Of a stretch of 64,000 nt of DNA, positions 42,444-51,504 are shown one piece after another. The notes under the pieces were generated by a model that had not been told where the DNA came from, ran no database searches, and saw only the letters and a list, made by a program, of their open reading frames with translations. The stretch's first letter is position 1. Each line of letters opens with the position of its first letter. Position numbers and translations under genes: made by a program. Location of the stretch: assembly GCA_020723345.1 (NCBI GenBank), contig DYJA01000024.1, positions 1 to 64,000 of the forward strand. Reading direction: 5' to 3'. The DNA comes from Candidatus Aquidulcis sp. GTDB taxonomy: Bacteria; Chloroflexota; Anaerolineae; UBA4142.

Positions 42444-44339
42444 TTACGGACGCGGCGTACCGGTCGGCGTGGGCGCGCGAGTTGGGATGCGCGTCGCCGG
42501 CGGGATGGGCGTCGGCGTCAGACGGCGGACCCCTTCAAACTCGGTGTAAAATTCCTCGCGCGCGATGCCGAACGTGGTTTTGAAATTCTCCTGCCACGTT
42601 CCTCCCTTCCGCAGCCCCTCCCAATAGGTTCGCACGACCGCGTCTCTGCCCGCCTTTTTCTCCAAATACCGGCATGCGTGATAGCCCAAATAGTATTCTC
42701 CGCCCTCGAATGTCTCGTCAGCGCCGCCGCGCGATTCCATTTCCATCAACGGCGCACTGAGTGGAACGTAAGGAATCGTGCGCGGCGATTTCATCCCGTG
42801 GAATTCGAGAACGACATCTTCGATGTACTCCGCGCATCCCTCGATGAGCCAGATGGGGCCTTGCCGCGGCACAGTCTTGGAGCCAGGGACGCCGGTCGTG
42901 CCGCTCAAATGATCTTGCCACAGATGAAAATATTCATGCGCGAGGGTACCCAGGCGCACTTCGAGAGGAAAGTTGCGAAAGCGCGGAGAAATCAAGATCG
43001 CGATATGTTTGTGCCCCGCTATCCCCACGACGTTGCCCTGTTCCATTCGGATCACTTGGCTGGGGTTGAGCCACGGATCGCTTTTCAAGAGCGCGGCAGT
43101 TGTAGTAAACGCATCCACTTGCGCGTCGAATTGGCTGTTGAGAAAATTTTGCGTGAGCAGGATAGAATTCTGAATCGTCTGCCGATCACTGCCGGGCACA
43201 TCGTCGCCAAGATTGAATTGGACGTTCAATGGATCGATCAAGGGCTGCGAAATGAAATTTGGATTCAAGCGAATGGCGCTGGAGAAATCGCCTAATGCTT
43301 TGGCGCGCTCGTTTTGCCGGGCGTAGACGTGTCCGCGTTGATAGAACGCTTCGGCGTTTTTGGCGTCCAGCTCGATGATCTTGGAATAATCGGCAATCGC
43401 ATCGCTGAGTTTGCCCGCGTCTTGAAACGCGCGCGCGCGCTTGGCATAGTGTGTGAGCGACTTGGGTTCGAGTTGGATCGCGCGCGTATAGTCGGCGACC
43501 GCGTGGTCGAATTTCTGTTGCGCGCTGAACGCGGCGGCGCGATTCACGTACGCCGTCGCGTCTTGCGGAGTGAGGTCGATCACCCGGCTCAAATCGGCGA
43601 TTTGCGAATCGCGCTCGCCGAGCGCGCCGTACGCGGCGGCGCGCTGCGCGTACGCGCGCACCGACTTGGCGTCGAGTTCGAGCGCGGCAGTGTAATCGGC
43701 GATGGCTTGGATGAATTGATCGCGGCGCGCGTAAAGCGTTCCGCGACCGAGGTACGCGTCCACTAACCGCGGATCGAGTTCGACCGCGCGCGAAAAATCG
43801 TCGAATGCAGCGTCGAAAGCGAGTTGCGTCATTGCGATCTCGCCGCGCCCGAGCCACGCGCGCGCGATCTTGGAATCGAGCGCGAGCGCGGCGTTATAGT
43901 CGAGCCGGGCTTGGCTGAGATTGCCGGTTTGGTGATGCGCTTGCGCGCGCCCGAAGTACGCCGCGCTTGCTTGCGGATCGCGTTCGAGCGCGCGGGCAAA
44001 ATCGTCCAGCGCGCGCGTGAATTGTTTCTGTTCGAGGTAGACGGCGCCGCGTCCGGCGTATGCCGTCGCGCAAGTGGAATTGAGTTCGACGGCGCGCGTG
44101 TACTCGGCAATCGCCTGCGCGAGATCGCCGCTGGCGCGCGCCTGCTCGCCGCGTGCGACGGCGGCTTGCGCTTGCGCGCGTGGAGACACGGTGGGCATAG
44201 CGGTTGGCGTGGGGACAGGCGGGGCGGCGCATCCGGCGACGACGAATGTGAGCAGAAGGACGAGCGCGGCAATGTTGCGCGCAACTCTGGAGGTGCGACG
44301 TACGGCATCTCTCTGATCGAGCAAGGGCGCGATGGGCAT
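42444..44339 (-). CDS. Lipoprotein with TPR repeats and gluzincin peptidase domain
   Basis: A 631-aa surface lipoprotein (lipobox VAGC at about 33-36). About nine TPR units fill residues ~60-355, with repeated motifs such as AIADYTAALELD and AVADYTRAIQLE. A peptidase-MA-type domain follows, with zinc motif H468-E-Y-F-H472 and a downstream Glu in WLIEGCAEY about 30 residues later. The C-terminus is a Pro/Thr-rich tail. TPRs may present a substrate or partner to the protease. GGAGG is 5 nt before the ATG at 44339. It is divergent from the kinase gene. Confidence 0.87.
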   Translation of the reverse strand: MPIAPLLDQRDAVRRTSRVARNIAALVLLLTFVVAGCAAPPVPTPTAMPTVSPRAQAQAAVARGEQARASGDLAQAIAEYTRAVELNSTCATAYAGRGAVYLEQKQFTRALDDFARALERDPQASAAYFGRAQAHHQTGNLSQARLDYNAALALDSKIARAWLGRGEIAMTQLAFDAAFDDFSRAVELDPRLVDAYLGRGTLYARRDQFIQAIADYTAALELDAKSVRAYAQRAAAYGALGERDSQIADLSRVIDLTPQDATAYVNRAAAFSAQQKFDHAVADYTRAIQLEPKSLTHYAKRARAFQDAGKLSDAIADYSKIIELDAKNAEAFYQRGHVYARQNERAKALGDFSSAIRLNPNFISQPLIDPLNVQFNLGDDVPGSDRQTIQNSILLTQNFLNSQFDAQVDAFTTTAALLKSDPWLNPSQVIRMEQGNVVGIAGHKHIAILISPRFRNFPLEVRLGTLAHEYFHLWQDHLSGTTGVPGSKTVPRQGPIWLIEGCAEYIEDVVLEFHGMKSPRTIPYVPLSAPLMEMESRGGADETFEGGEYYLGYHACRYLEKKAGRDAVVRTYWEGLRKGGTWQENFKTTFGIAREEFYTEFEGVRRLTPTPIPPATRIPTRAPTPTGTPRP

Positions 44340-44423
44340 GGTTGCCTCCAAGTTTCTCTCTTCAACCGCATTGTAGCACGTTGCAGTTCCTTTGCCAAAT
44401 AAACGGTAGGAAAAATTTCTGAA

Positions 44424-44452
44424 TTGTGTTATCACGCGATTTGCGTTATAAT
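44424..44452 (+). promoter_or_regulatory. Sigma-70 promoter of the first kinase gene
   Basis: TTGTGT at 44424-44429 and a perfect TATAAT at 44447-44452 with a 17-nt spacer. The start codon of the kinase is 30 bp beyond the -10 box. Confidence 0.75.
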
Positions 44453-44481
44453 GGCGACAATTCGCAGGAGAAAAAAGGTAC

Positions 44482-46545
44482 ATGAGTTTCAACGTCGGCG
44501 ACACTATCGGTCCCTACAAAATCATCTCCCACGTTGGTCAAGGCGGTATGGCGACGATTTACAAAGCGTACCAGACGACGCTTGACCGCTATGTTGCGCT
44601 CAAAATTATTCACCCCGCGCTGAAAGAAGATCGTTCCTTCGTGATGCGTTTGCAGCGCGAAGCCACCGTCATCGCGAAACTCAATCACCCGAACATCGTC
44701 GCCGTACACGATTTCCGCGAGCACGAGGGAATTCCCTTTCTCGTTTTGCAATTCATCGAAGGCAAAACGCTCAAAGATGTGCTCAAAGAACAGAAACCGA
44801 ACAAACAGCAAATTCTCAATATCATTCGCCCCGTCGCCGACGCGCTGACGTACGCGCATTCGCGCGGCGTTCTGCACCGCGATGTCAAGCCGTCGAACAT
44901 CTTGATCGACACGGAAGGGCACGTCTATCTCACCGATTTCGGTCTCGCGCGCATCGCGCAGAGCGGTGAATCGACCGCGTCACAGGACATGATGATCGGC
45001 TCGCCGCATTATCTTTCGCCGGAGCAAGCCAAGAGCGAGCCGGTCGACGTGCGGACGGACGTTTACTCGCTCGGCGTTATTTTGTACGAAATGTTCGTCG
45101 GGCGCGTCCCATTTTCCGCCGAAACGACGTACGCGACAATCCTCGCGCAGATCAACGAAGCGCCGCCCGCGCCGCGCTCGCTCAACCCCAGAGTGCCGAT
45201 CGCGGTCGAGCAAGTTTTGCTCAAGGCGCTTGCCAAGAATCCCAAAGATCGCTACGCCGGGGTGAGCGAAATGATCCGCGCGCTGGAGAACGCGGTGCGC
45301 GGTCCGCGCGAGGAGGACGATCCAGCCGCGCCGATCCAGGTCGTCGAGTACAAGCCCGCGCCGGCGGCTGGCGCGCCGCGTGCGGCGCCGCGTCTTGTCG
45401 CCAAGCCGAAACCGCCGACCGCGGCTGCGCCCGCCGGCGCGCGCCAGGGTCGTTCCTGGTTTCCGCTCGTCGCGGGGCTGCTCACTTTACTCGCGTTGTT
45501 TGGCTGCATCGTCTTTGCGGCATTCGTTTTACCCGGGATGTTGGGCCCGCGCGGGTTGCTTCCCGGCGCGACAACGCCGGTAACCGTCCGGTTGACTACG
45601 CCGACACGCATCGCAGTGGCGGTGCCCTCCGCGACTTTGGCGGGGGTGGCTGTGCCGACGAGCATATCCGCGCCCGCGCAATCGCCCAGCCCGGCGCAAT
45701 CGCTCACGCGCGCGCTCTCCGTGACGAGCGTGCCGCCGGCCGGTCTGCGCGGCAAAATCGCGTACAGTATGGTGACCGGCGATTTGCCGGAAAGCCGCGC
45801 GGTTTTTCTCGCCGATGGCGACGGCACCGACGCGCGTCAACTGGTCGAATTCGCGTTGTGGCCCTCGATTTCGCCGGATGGCTCGCGCATCGCGTACTAT
45901 CGCCTGAAAGACGAAGGGCTGTACATCGCGAACATCGACGGCGGCGCGGCGCGCAAAATCGTGCCCGGCGAAGTGTGCTGCGCGCAATGGTCGCCGGACG
46001 GCAAGCGCGTGATGTACTTGCAGGGCAAACTCAAAACCGGCGACGTAAAAATCGTTCTGGTCAATCCTGATGGCACCGGCAAAACCGAACTCGTGACGGG
46101 CTTTAGTCCCGGCTGGGCGCACGACGGCAATCGGCTGGCGTACTCGGCGTGCGAGCCAAATACGACGCAGTGCGGTTTGTGGACGTACGACATCCGCACC
46201 GGCAAGGCGACGATGATCACGCGCGACGACGGCAAAACCCCGCGCTGGTCGCCGCGCGGCGACAAGATCGTTTATCCTGCCGACAGTGGGCAAGGGCACA
46301 TCAATCTTTTCGTCGTTAATGCGGATGGCACAGGAAAAACGCAACTCACTTTTGGCAAAGGCAAAGTGATTCAGCCCGCGTGGTCGCTCGATGGAAATTA
46401 TATCTATTATCGTTCCGACCAAGATGGCAAGGTGTGGGGAATTTTCGTGATGCGCGCCGATGGCTCCGGGCAGCGTTTGCTCATCAATCACGTGCCGCCG
46501 GACGGCGACCGCTGGTCGTACGAAACGCTGAGCGTTGGTCCTTGA
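44482..46545 (+). CDS. PknB-type Ser/Thr kinase with TolB-like propeller
   Basis: A 687-aa kinase. Residues 1-270 form the catalytic domain: Gly loop GQGGMATIYK, Lys41, His-Arg-Asp 132-134 (LHRDVKPSN), DFG at 152-154. A Pro/Ala-rich juxtamembrane region and one membrane helix (about 325-348) follow. The exterior part (about 420-687) is a TolB/WD40-like beta-propeller with repeats such as WPSISPDGSRIAYY and WSPRGDKIVYPA. Thus an external propeller may sense a ligand and control the inner kinase. Preceded by a good promoter; the second kinase gene follows after a repeat. Confidence 0.93.
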   Translation: MSFNVGDTIGPYKIISHVGQGGMATIYKAYQTTLDRYVALKIIHPALKEDRSFVMRLQREATVIAKLNHPNIVAVHDFREHEGIPFLVLQFIEGKTLKDVLKEQKPNKQQILNIIRPVADALTYAHSRGVLHRDVKPSNILIDTEGHVYLTDFGLARIAQSGESTASQDMMIGSPHYLSPEQAKSEPVDVRTDVYSLGVILYEMFVGRVPFSAETTYATILAQINEAPPAPRSLNPRVPIAVEQVLLKALAKNPKDRYAGVSEMIRALENAVRGPREEDDPAAPIQVVEYKPAPAAGAPRAAPRLVAKPKPPTAAAPAGARQGRSWFPLVAGLLTLLALFGCIVFAAFVLPGMLGPRGLLPGATTPVTVRLTTPTRIAVAVPSATLAGVAVPTSISAPAQSPSPAQSLTRALSVTSVPPAGLRGKIAYSMVTGDLPESRAVFLADGDGTDARQLVEFALWPSISPDGSRIAYYRLKDEGLYIANIDGGAARKIVPGEVCCAQWSPDGKRVMYLQGKLKTGDVKIVLVNPDGTGKTELVTGFSPGWAHDGNRLAYSACEPNTTQCGLWTYDIRTGKATMITRDDGKTPRWSPRGDKIVYPADSGQGHINLFVVNADGTGKTQLTFGKGKVIQPAWSLDGNYIYYRSDQDGKVWGIFVMRADGSGQRLLINHVPPDGDRWSYETLSVGP

Positions 46546-46610
46546 TGGCGAATAGCGTATGGCGAATGGCGAATCCTGCTCTACGCGATACGCCATTCGC
46601 GATCTGCTAA
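46546..46610. repeat. GGCGAATGGCGAAT foldback
   Basis: The gap between the kinase genes is mostly ATGGCGAATAGCGTATGG-like units followed by their complement around CGCCATTCGCGAT. It is a short near-palindrome. Confidence 0.65.
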
Positions 46611-46625
46611 CGCGGAGAGATTTCG

Positions 46626-48893
46626 ATGCCGATCTCACCCGGCGACAATGTGGGTTCCTATCGCATTATCGAACCGCTTGGGCAAGGCGGAATGGCGACC
46701 GTCTTCAAAGCGTATCACCCCGCGCTCGACCGCTATGTCGCGATCAAGGTTTTGCACCCCTCGTTCAAAGAAGACCCCAACTTTAACGCGCGTTTCGCGC
46801 GCGAAGCGCGCATCGTCGCCAAACTCGACCATCCCAATATCGTCCCGATTTTCGATTTTGCGGAACACGAAGGTACGCCGTACCTCGTCATGCGTTTCGT
46901 CGAAGGCAAAACGCTCAAAGCCGTTTTGCGCGATGGTTTGCTCCCCATTCCGCGCGTCCTCGCGATCATTCATCCGGTAACCGCGGCGCTGGCGTACGCG
47001 CACGCGCAAGGCATTTTGCACCGCGACATCAAGCCATCGAACGTGATGCGCGCGAACGACGGACACATCTTTCTCGCCGATTTCGGACTCGCGCGGATCG
47101 CGCAAGCCGGCGATTCGACAATCTCGCAAGACATGTTGATCGGCACGCCGCAGTACATTTCGCCGGAGCAAGCGCGCGGCGAACCCGCGACCGAACGCAG
47201 CGATCTCTATTCGCTCGGCGTCCTCTTGTTCGAAATGTTTACCGGGCGTGTGCCGTTCAGCGCAGACACGCCGTACGCGATCATCCACGATCATATTTAT
47301 ACCGCGTTGCCGTTGCCCACATCGATCAATCCGAATCTCTCCGAAGCGATCGAGCGTGTCTTGCTCAAAACATTAGCGAAGGATCCGACCGCGCGCTACG
47401 CCAGCGCGACCGAACTGATGACCGCGCTCGAGCAAGCCGCCGGAATCGACGCCGCGCACGTCGCCACAATGTCGCCGCCGCCAACGCCGATCACCCAACT
47501 CGTTTCACCGCCGCCGACGGTGCCGGAGCCGATTGCGCCGGTGTCGCCGCCGCCGGTCAAATCGTCGCCGAAACTCGTCGCCAAGCCCGCGCCGGAAAAA
47601 CCTGTCGCCGCGCCCGCGCCGCGGCGCGGCTTGAATCGGATCACGTGCGCGGTGGTCGCTGTCATCGCGCTGCTTTGTTTGGTCTGCATCGGATTCATGG
47701 CAATCGACGCGCAATCTCCGCTGCGCGGGTTTCTCAGAAATATTCCACCGCCCGCGCGAACGCCGGATTTGGCAAGCGTGGCAAAAACCAAAGTCGCGCT
47801 CAATCCTCAAGACGCCGCGGCGCACACGCAACTGGGCGATGAACTCGCGCGCCAAAAAGATTTCGAAGCCGCGTACGCCGAGTACGACCGCGCGATCAAA
47901 CTCAACCCGCGTCTGGCGATTGCGTACATTCACGCAGGCGACCTCGCGCAAAAACAAGGCGACCTCAATCGCGCGCTCAAATATTACGAGGCGGGGCTGG
48001 CGGCAGTTCCGGGCAATTTGGAACTGCTTGTGCGGCAAGCCGATTTGCTCTTTCAAATGAAACGCGTGGAAGACGCGCAGATGTTGTACGATAAAGTTCT
48101 CCGCGTCGACCCGGACAATCCCGCCGCCAATTTGGGAATGGGCAAACTCGCCAAAATGCGCGGCGAGGCGGAAGAAGCCAAGCGCCGCTTTTCGCTCGTC
48201 GTCAACAGCAAAGACGCCCCCGCGTCAATGATCGAGGACGCGAAAAACCAGATCGCGGATTTGGCGCTCAACCCGCCGCCCGACCCCGTCGCGCAAGCCA
48301 AAGCGCGCGTGAACGCGAATCCGCAAGACCCGGAGGCGCGCGTCTTGTTGGGCGATGCGTACGCCGCGCAGAAGAACTCCGACGCGGCGTTTGCCGAATA
48401 CGACACGGCGATCAAACTGAGCGCCAAATTTCTGCACGCGTACGCCCAAGCCGGAGAATTGGCGACGACGCTCGGCGATTTCGAGCGCGCCAACAAGTAT
48501 TTTACGCAAGGGCGCGCCATCGCGCCGGATGACATCGAACTCGTACTCGGGCAAGGCGATCTGTTTTTCAAGTGGAAAAAATATGACGACGCGCGCGCCG
48601 CGTTCGAACGCGTCTTGAAAATCGATCCAAACAATGCCCAAGCCCTGTGGCGGCTGGCGAACGTCCAGCGCATTCAGGGACAACTCGCGGACGCGCTGCG
48701 CAACTATACGCGCGCGCTGGCGATCGATCCAAACTTGCCCGAAGCGCATTTTGGCATGGGGATGCTGATGCTCGAGCGCGGCAATAAGGACGAAGCGCGG
48801 CGACAATTTCAGATGGTCGTCAGCAATCCCAACGCGCCGCCGGACTTGAAAGAGCAAGCGCAAAAACAGCTGAGCGCGCTAGGGGAAAAATAA
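46626..48893 (+). CDS. PknB-type Ser/Thr kinase with TPR domain
   Basis: A 755-aa paralogue of the upstream kinase. The catalytic part (1-270) has Gly loop GQGGMATVFK, Lys41, HRD in LHRDIKPSN and DFGLA. After a Pro-rich segment a membrane helix (about 338-360) precedes an exterior TPR region (about 390-755) of two similar blocks, each beginning NPQDPEARVLLGD or NPQDAAAHTQLGD. The TPR array replaces the propeller of the other kinase, so the pair differ in their sensing part. TPRs also occur in the lipoprotein protease divergent to the first kinase. Confidence 0.92.
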   Translation: MPISPGDNVGSYRIIEPLGQGGMATVFKAYHPALDRYVAIKVLHPSFKEDPNFNARFAREARIVAKLDHPNIVPIFDFAEHEGTPYLVMRFVEGKTLKAVLRDGLLPIPRVLAIIHPVTAALAYAHAQGILHRDIKPSNVMRANDGHIFLADFGLARIAQAGDSTISQDMLIGTPQYISPEQARGEPATERSDLYSLGVLLFEMFTGRVPFSADTPYAIIHDHIYTALPLPTSINPNLSEAIERVLLKTLAKDPTARYASATELMTALEQAAGIDAAHVATMSPPPTPITQLVSPPPTVPEPIAPVSPPPVKSSPKLVAKPAPEKPVAAPAPRRGLNRITCAVVAVIALLCLVCIGFMAIDAQSPLRGFLRNIPPPARTPDLASVAKTKVALNPQDAAAHTQLGDELARQKDFEAAYAEYDRAIKLNPRLAIAYIHAGDLAQKQGDLNRALKYYEAGLAAVPGNLELLVRQADLLFQMKRVEDAQMLYDKVLRVDPDNPAANLGMGKLAKMRGEAEEAKRRFSLVVNSKDAPASMIEDAKNQIADLALNPPPDPVAQAKARVNANPQDPEARVLLGDAYAAQKNSDAAFAEYDTAIKLSAKFLHAYAQAGELATTLGDFERANKYFTQGRAIAPDDIELVLGQGDLFFKWKKYDDARAAFERVLKIDPNNAQALWRLANVQRIQGQLADALRNYTRALAIDPNLPEAHFGMGMLMLERGNKDEARRQFQMVVSNPNAPPDLKEQAQKQLSALGEK

Positions 48894-48897
48894 TGCT

Positions 48898-48948
48898 CGA
48901 CCGCCGACAGCCGACCGCCGTCGGCAGTCGGCTGTCAGCGGTCGAATG
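48898..48948. repeat. GACAGCCGACCGCCGTCGGC foldback
   Basis: Near-palindromic units (CCGACAGCCGACCGCC, then GGCAGTCGGCTGTCAGCGGTCG) fill the gap before the cyclase gene. A strong hairpin is possible, but there is no T-run. Confidence 0.65.
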
Positions 48949-48952
48949 AAAT

Positions 48953-50686
48953 ATGTCAGAAGTAACCGTTACTACGATCGCGCGCGCACGCGCGGATATT
49001 GCCGATTTGCGGCGCGGTTTGAACGACCTCGCGCAATGGCTGGAAGAACACCGGGACGAAATTCCTCACGCGACTGAAACGCGTCAACGCGTCTCCGAGT
49101 TGGGGCTTTTCCTCGAACGCTTGAACGCCGGGCTGGAACAGCAAGACAAAGAGCGCGCGCAACTGCTCGGCTTGTTCCAGGTGAGCCGCGCGGTCAATTC
49201 GACGTTGGAAGTGGACGTGGTGTTGAACCGCGCGATGGACACGATCATCCAGGTCACGCGCGCCGAGCGCGGTTTTTTGATGCTCACCGACGACGAGGGA
49301 CAACTCGTCTTCCAGGTCGCGCGGAACATGGACCGCGAGACGATCAGCAGCCCTTCCTTCCACGTCAGCCGGAGCATCGTCGAACATGTCGCGCAAACCG
49401 CGCAGTCGATCCTCACGACGGACGCACAGCGCGATCCGCGTTTCGCCGCGCAAGACAGCATCATCAGTCTCAATCTCCGCTCGATTTTGTGTACGCCGCT
49501 GATCGCGCGCGAGTACGTGATCGGCGTCGTCTACGTCGACAATCGCCTGCACGCCGGAATGTTTCAGCCCGCCGATCTCGACGCGCTGCGCGCCTTCGCC
49601 GATCAAGCCGCGATTGCAATCGAAAACGCGCGCTTGTTCGCCAGCGTGCGGCAAAAGATGAACGAGATCAGCGCGCTCAAAACTTTCCAAGACAATATTT
49701 TTGCGAGCATCGCGTCCGGCGTCGTCGCGACCGATTTGCAGGATCGGATCACCGCGTTCAACCGCGCCTCCGAGACGATTTTCGCGACCCCCGCCGACAA
49801 GTCGCTGGGGCAGCCCTATCGCGAAACGCTCGCGCCGCTCGCCGATACGTCGCTGCCGCGCTTGGTCGAAGAGGTCAAGCGCGCCGGAACGCAGTACGTC
49901 GGCGCGGAAATCAAATCGAACATGCCGCAACGCGGAACGGTTTACCTGAACTTTAATGTCTCTTCGTTGAAGGACACGTCGGGTAGTCCGCAGGGCGTCG
50001 CCATCGTCGTCGACGATCTGACGGAAAAGCGGCGACTGCAAGCCACGCGCGATATGTTTCGCCGCTATGTCGCGCCGGCGGTCGTCGATCGTTTGGAAGA
50101 TCATCCCGAGCAATTGAAACTCGGCGGAACGCGGCAGGAGATCACGATCTTGTTCGCGGACATTCGCGGCTTTACGGCTTTTAGCGAACAACTCCCGCCT
50201 GAGAAACTCGTCGACATTTTGAACGAGTACCTCGCGCTCGCCGCCGACGCGATTTTGCGTCAGGAAGGCACGCTCGACAAATTTATGGGCGACGCGGTGA
50301 TGGGCATTTTCAACGCGCCGCTCGCGCAAAGCGATCATCCGTTACGCGCGGTGCGCGCCGCGCTCGCGCTGCGCGCGGCGGTCGTGCGCTTGCACCGGCG
50401 TCTGCCGAAGGAATTGCAATTGCACTACGGCGTCGGCATTCACACCGGCGACGCGGTCGTCGGCAATGTCGGCACGGAACAGCAAATGAATTACACGGCG
50501 ATAGGCGATGCGGTGAACTTGGCGAAGCGATTGCAGGAATGGGCGGGCGGCGGACAAATCATTATGAGCGAGCAAACCTACGCGCGGATTCGTCAACAAG
50601 TCACGGTCAACCCGATCATGCCTTTCCACGTCAAAGGACGCGAAGCGGTGGTCGAGGCGTGGGAAGTCGCGGGGTTGAGGCAGTAA
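48953..50686 (+). CDS. GAF-PAS class III adenylate cyclase
   Basis: A 577-aa signalling enzyme. It has an N-terminal coiled coil (about 5-65), a GAF domain (about 65-225), a PAS domain (about 237-350) and a class III cyclase domain (about 385-577). Metal Asp residues are in FADIRGF and GDAVMG. The substrate-selecting residues appear as Lys (TLDKFMGD) and Thr (NYTAIGD), the pattern of bacterial adenylate cyclases. Transition-state Asn and Arg are in VNLAKRL. No membrane helix, so cytosolic cAMP production sensed by GAF/PAS ligands is likely. It follows the kinase genes and is closed by a hairpin terminator. Confidence 0.92.
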   Translation: MSEVTVTTIARARADIADLRRGLNDLAQWLEEHRDEIPHATETRQRVSELGLFLERLNAGLEQQDKERAQLLGLFQVSRAVNSTLEVDVVLNRAMDTIIQVTRAERGFLMLTDDEGQLVFQVARNMDRETISSPSFHVSRSIVEHVAQTAQSILTTDAQRDPRFAAQDSIISLNLRSILCTPLIAREYVIGVVYVDNRLHAGMFQPADLDALRAFADQAAIAIENARLFASVRQKMNEISALKTFQDNIFASIASGVVATDLQDRITAFNRASETIFATPADKSLGQPYRETLAPLADTSLPRLVEEVKRAGTQYVGAEIKSNMPQRGTVYLNFNVSSLKDTSGSPQGVAIVVDDLTEKRRLQATRDMFRRYVAPAVVDRLEDHPEQLKLGGTRQEITILFADIRGFTAFSEQLPPEKLVDILNEYLALAADAILRQEGTLDKFMGDAVMGIFNAPLAQSDHPLRAVRAALALRAAVVRLHRRLPKELQLHYGVGIHTGDAVVGNVGTEQQMNYTAIGDAVNLAKRLQEWAGGGQIIMSEQTYARIRQQVTVNPIMPFHVKGREAVVEAWEVAGLRQ

Positions 50687-50722
50687 GAAACCAGGTTTCT
50701 CTCTAGAACCTGGTTTCTTCTT
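50686..50722 (+). terminator. Hairpin terminator after the cyclase gene
   Basis: Arms AGAAACCAGGTT and AACCTGGTTTCT (12 bp, perfect) with a 9-nt loop, followed by TCTTTGG. The T-run is short. The same palindrome resembles a dispersed repeat known from other bacteria (from memory). Confidence 0.65.
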
Positions 50723-50727
50723 TGGTA

Positions 50728-50755
50728 TTGACATTATCTATCTTTTGGCTATACT
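50728..50755 (+). promoter_or_regulatory. Sigma-70 promoter of the VapBC operon
   Basis: TTGACA at 50728-50733 and TATACT at 50750-50755 with a 16-nt spacer. The antitoxin start codon is 18 bp downstream of the -10 box, so the leader is very short. Confidence 0.75.
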
Positions 50756-50773
50756 CAGGCGCGGGAGGTAAGA

Positions 50774-51046
50774 ATGGCAAAGGTAATGATTACGATGCCA
50801 AATGAGTTCCTGAAACAGGTGGACAAGGTCGCGGCGGGGGAGCACCGCACACGCAGCGAATTTATCCGCGAAGCCATCCGCGCCTACATCGCCGAACGCG
50901 CGGCAGGCAACCCGCCGGCGCGATTGCGCGCGCCCGGTATTCGCGCGGCAGTCGAGTTGCAGGATCGTTCGCGCGAGCAATTGCGGGGCGTCAAATTCGA
51001 TAGCGTCGCGCTGATTCGCAAAATGCGAGGTCCCCTAAAATGGTAA
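50774..51046 (+). CDS. vapB: Ribbon-helix-helix antitoxin (CopG/VapB-type)
   Basis: A 90-aa protein with an N-terminal ribbon-helix-helix domain (MAKVMITMPNEFLKQVDKVA, then HRTRSEFIREAIRAYI) and a flexible C-terminal tail. It should bind the operon promoter and neutralise the PIN toxin encoded next. GGAGGTAAG precedes the ATG. It overlaps the toxin gene by 7 nt. A promoter lies directly upstream, so autorepression is expected. Confidence 0.85.
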   Translation: MAKVMITMPNEFLKQVDKVAAGEHRTRSEFIREAIRAYIAERAAGNPPARLRAPGIRAAVELQDRSREQLRGVKFDSVALIRKMRGPLKW

Positions 51047-51504
51047 CTGCTCAACCGGTGTTCCTGGTTGACAGTTCGGTCATCGTGAAATGGTATCATG
51101 AAGAGGAGTACACTCCCGTCGCGCTGCGACTGCGCGAGATTCATTTACAGGGGCAGTGGGAACTTCGGCTAGCCGATATAACTTTTTACGAACTGGCGAA
51201 CGCGCTCCATTTTGGATGCAAGATGACTTCGGCGGAGATTATCGCGCGGGTGCAATCTCTACTCGCAATGGAATTGCGGATTTACGGGTTCGACAATTTT
51301 GTTCTGCGGCGCGCGCTTGATCTCTGCGCGGAAAAGCATATCGCGATTTACGATGCCTATTTGATCGCGCTGGCAAAACAAGAACGATTGATCTTTGTGA
51401 CGGCTGACGAAAAACTCTGGCGCAAATTCAGTCTGGACGACTCGGTGAAATCACTGCGTTCGTTGGCATCCTTGTTCAAAGGTGACAGTAAAACCTATGT
51501 TTGA
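51040..51504 (+). CDS. vapC: PIN-domain toxin (VapC-type)
   Basis: A 154-aa PIN-domain ribonuclease. Acidic residues are visible as Asp11 (LVDSSVIVKW), Glu in FYELANAL, and the Asp pair in YDAYLIALA and FVTADEKLW. The family cleaves tRNA or rRNA. All metal-binding acidic residues look present, so it may be active. It is coupled to the antitoxin gene by a 7-nt overlap, and its 3' end overlaps the RNase Z start by 8 nt, which ties a housekeeping gene to the toxin operon. Confidence 0.9.
   Translation: MVTAQPVFLVDSSVIVKWYHEEEYTPVALRLREIHLQGQWELRLADITFYELANALHFGCKMTSAEIIARVQSLLAMELRIYGFDNFVLRRALDLCAEKHIAIYDAYLIALAKQERLIFVTADEKLWRKFSLDDSVKSLRSLASLFKGDSKTYV

Noticed and set aside
45529-46638. Minus-strand open frame of 369 codons
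   Set aside because: Opposite the kinase propeller; composition biased, no domain, no ribosome site.
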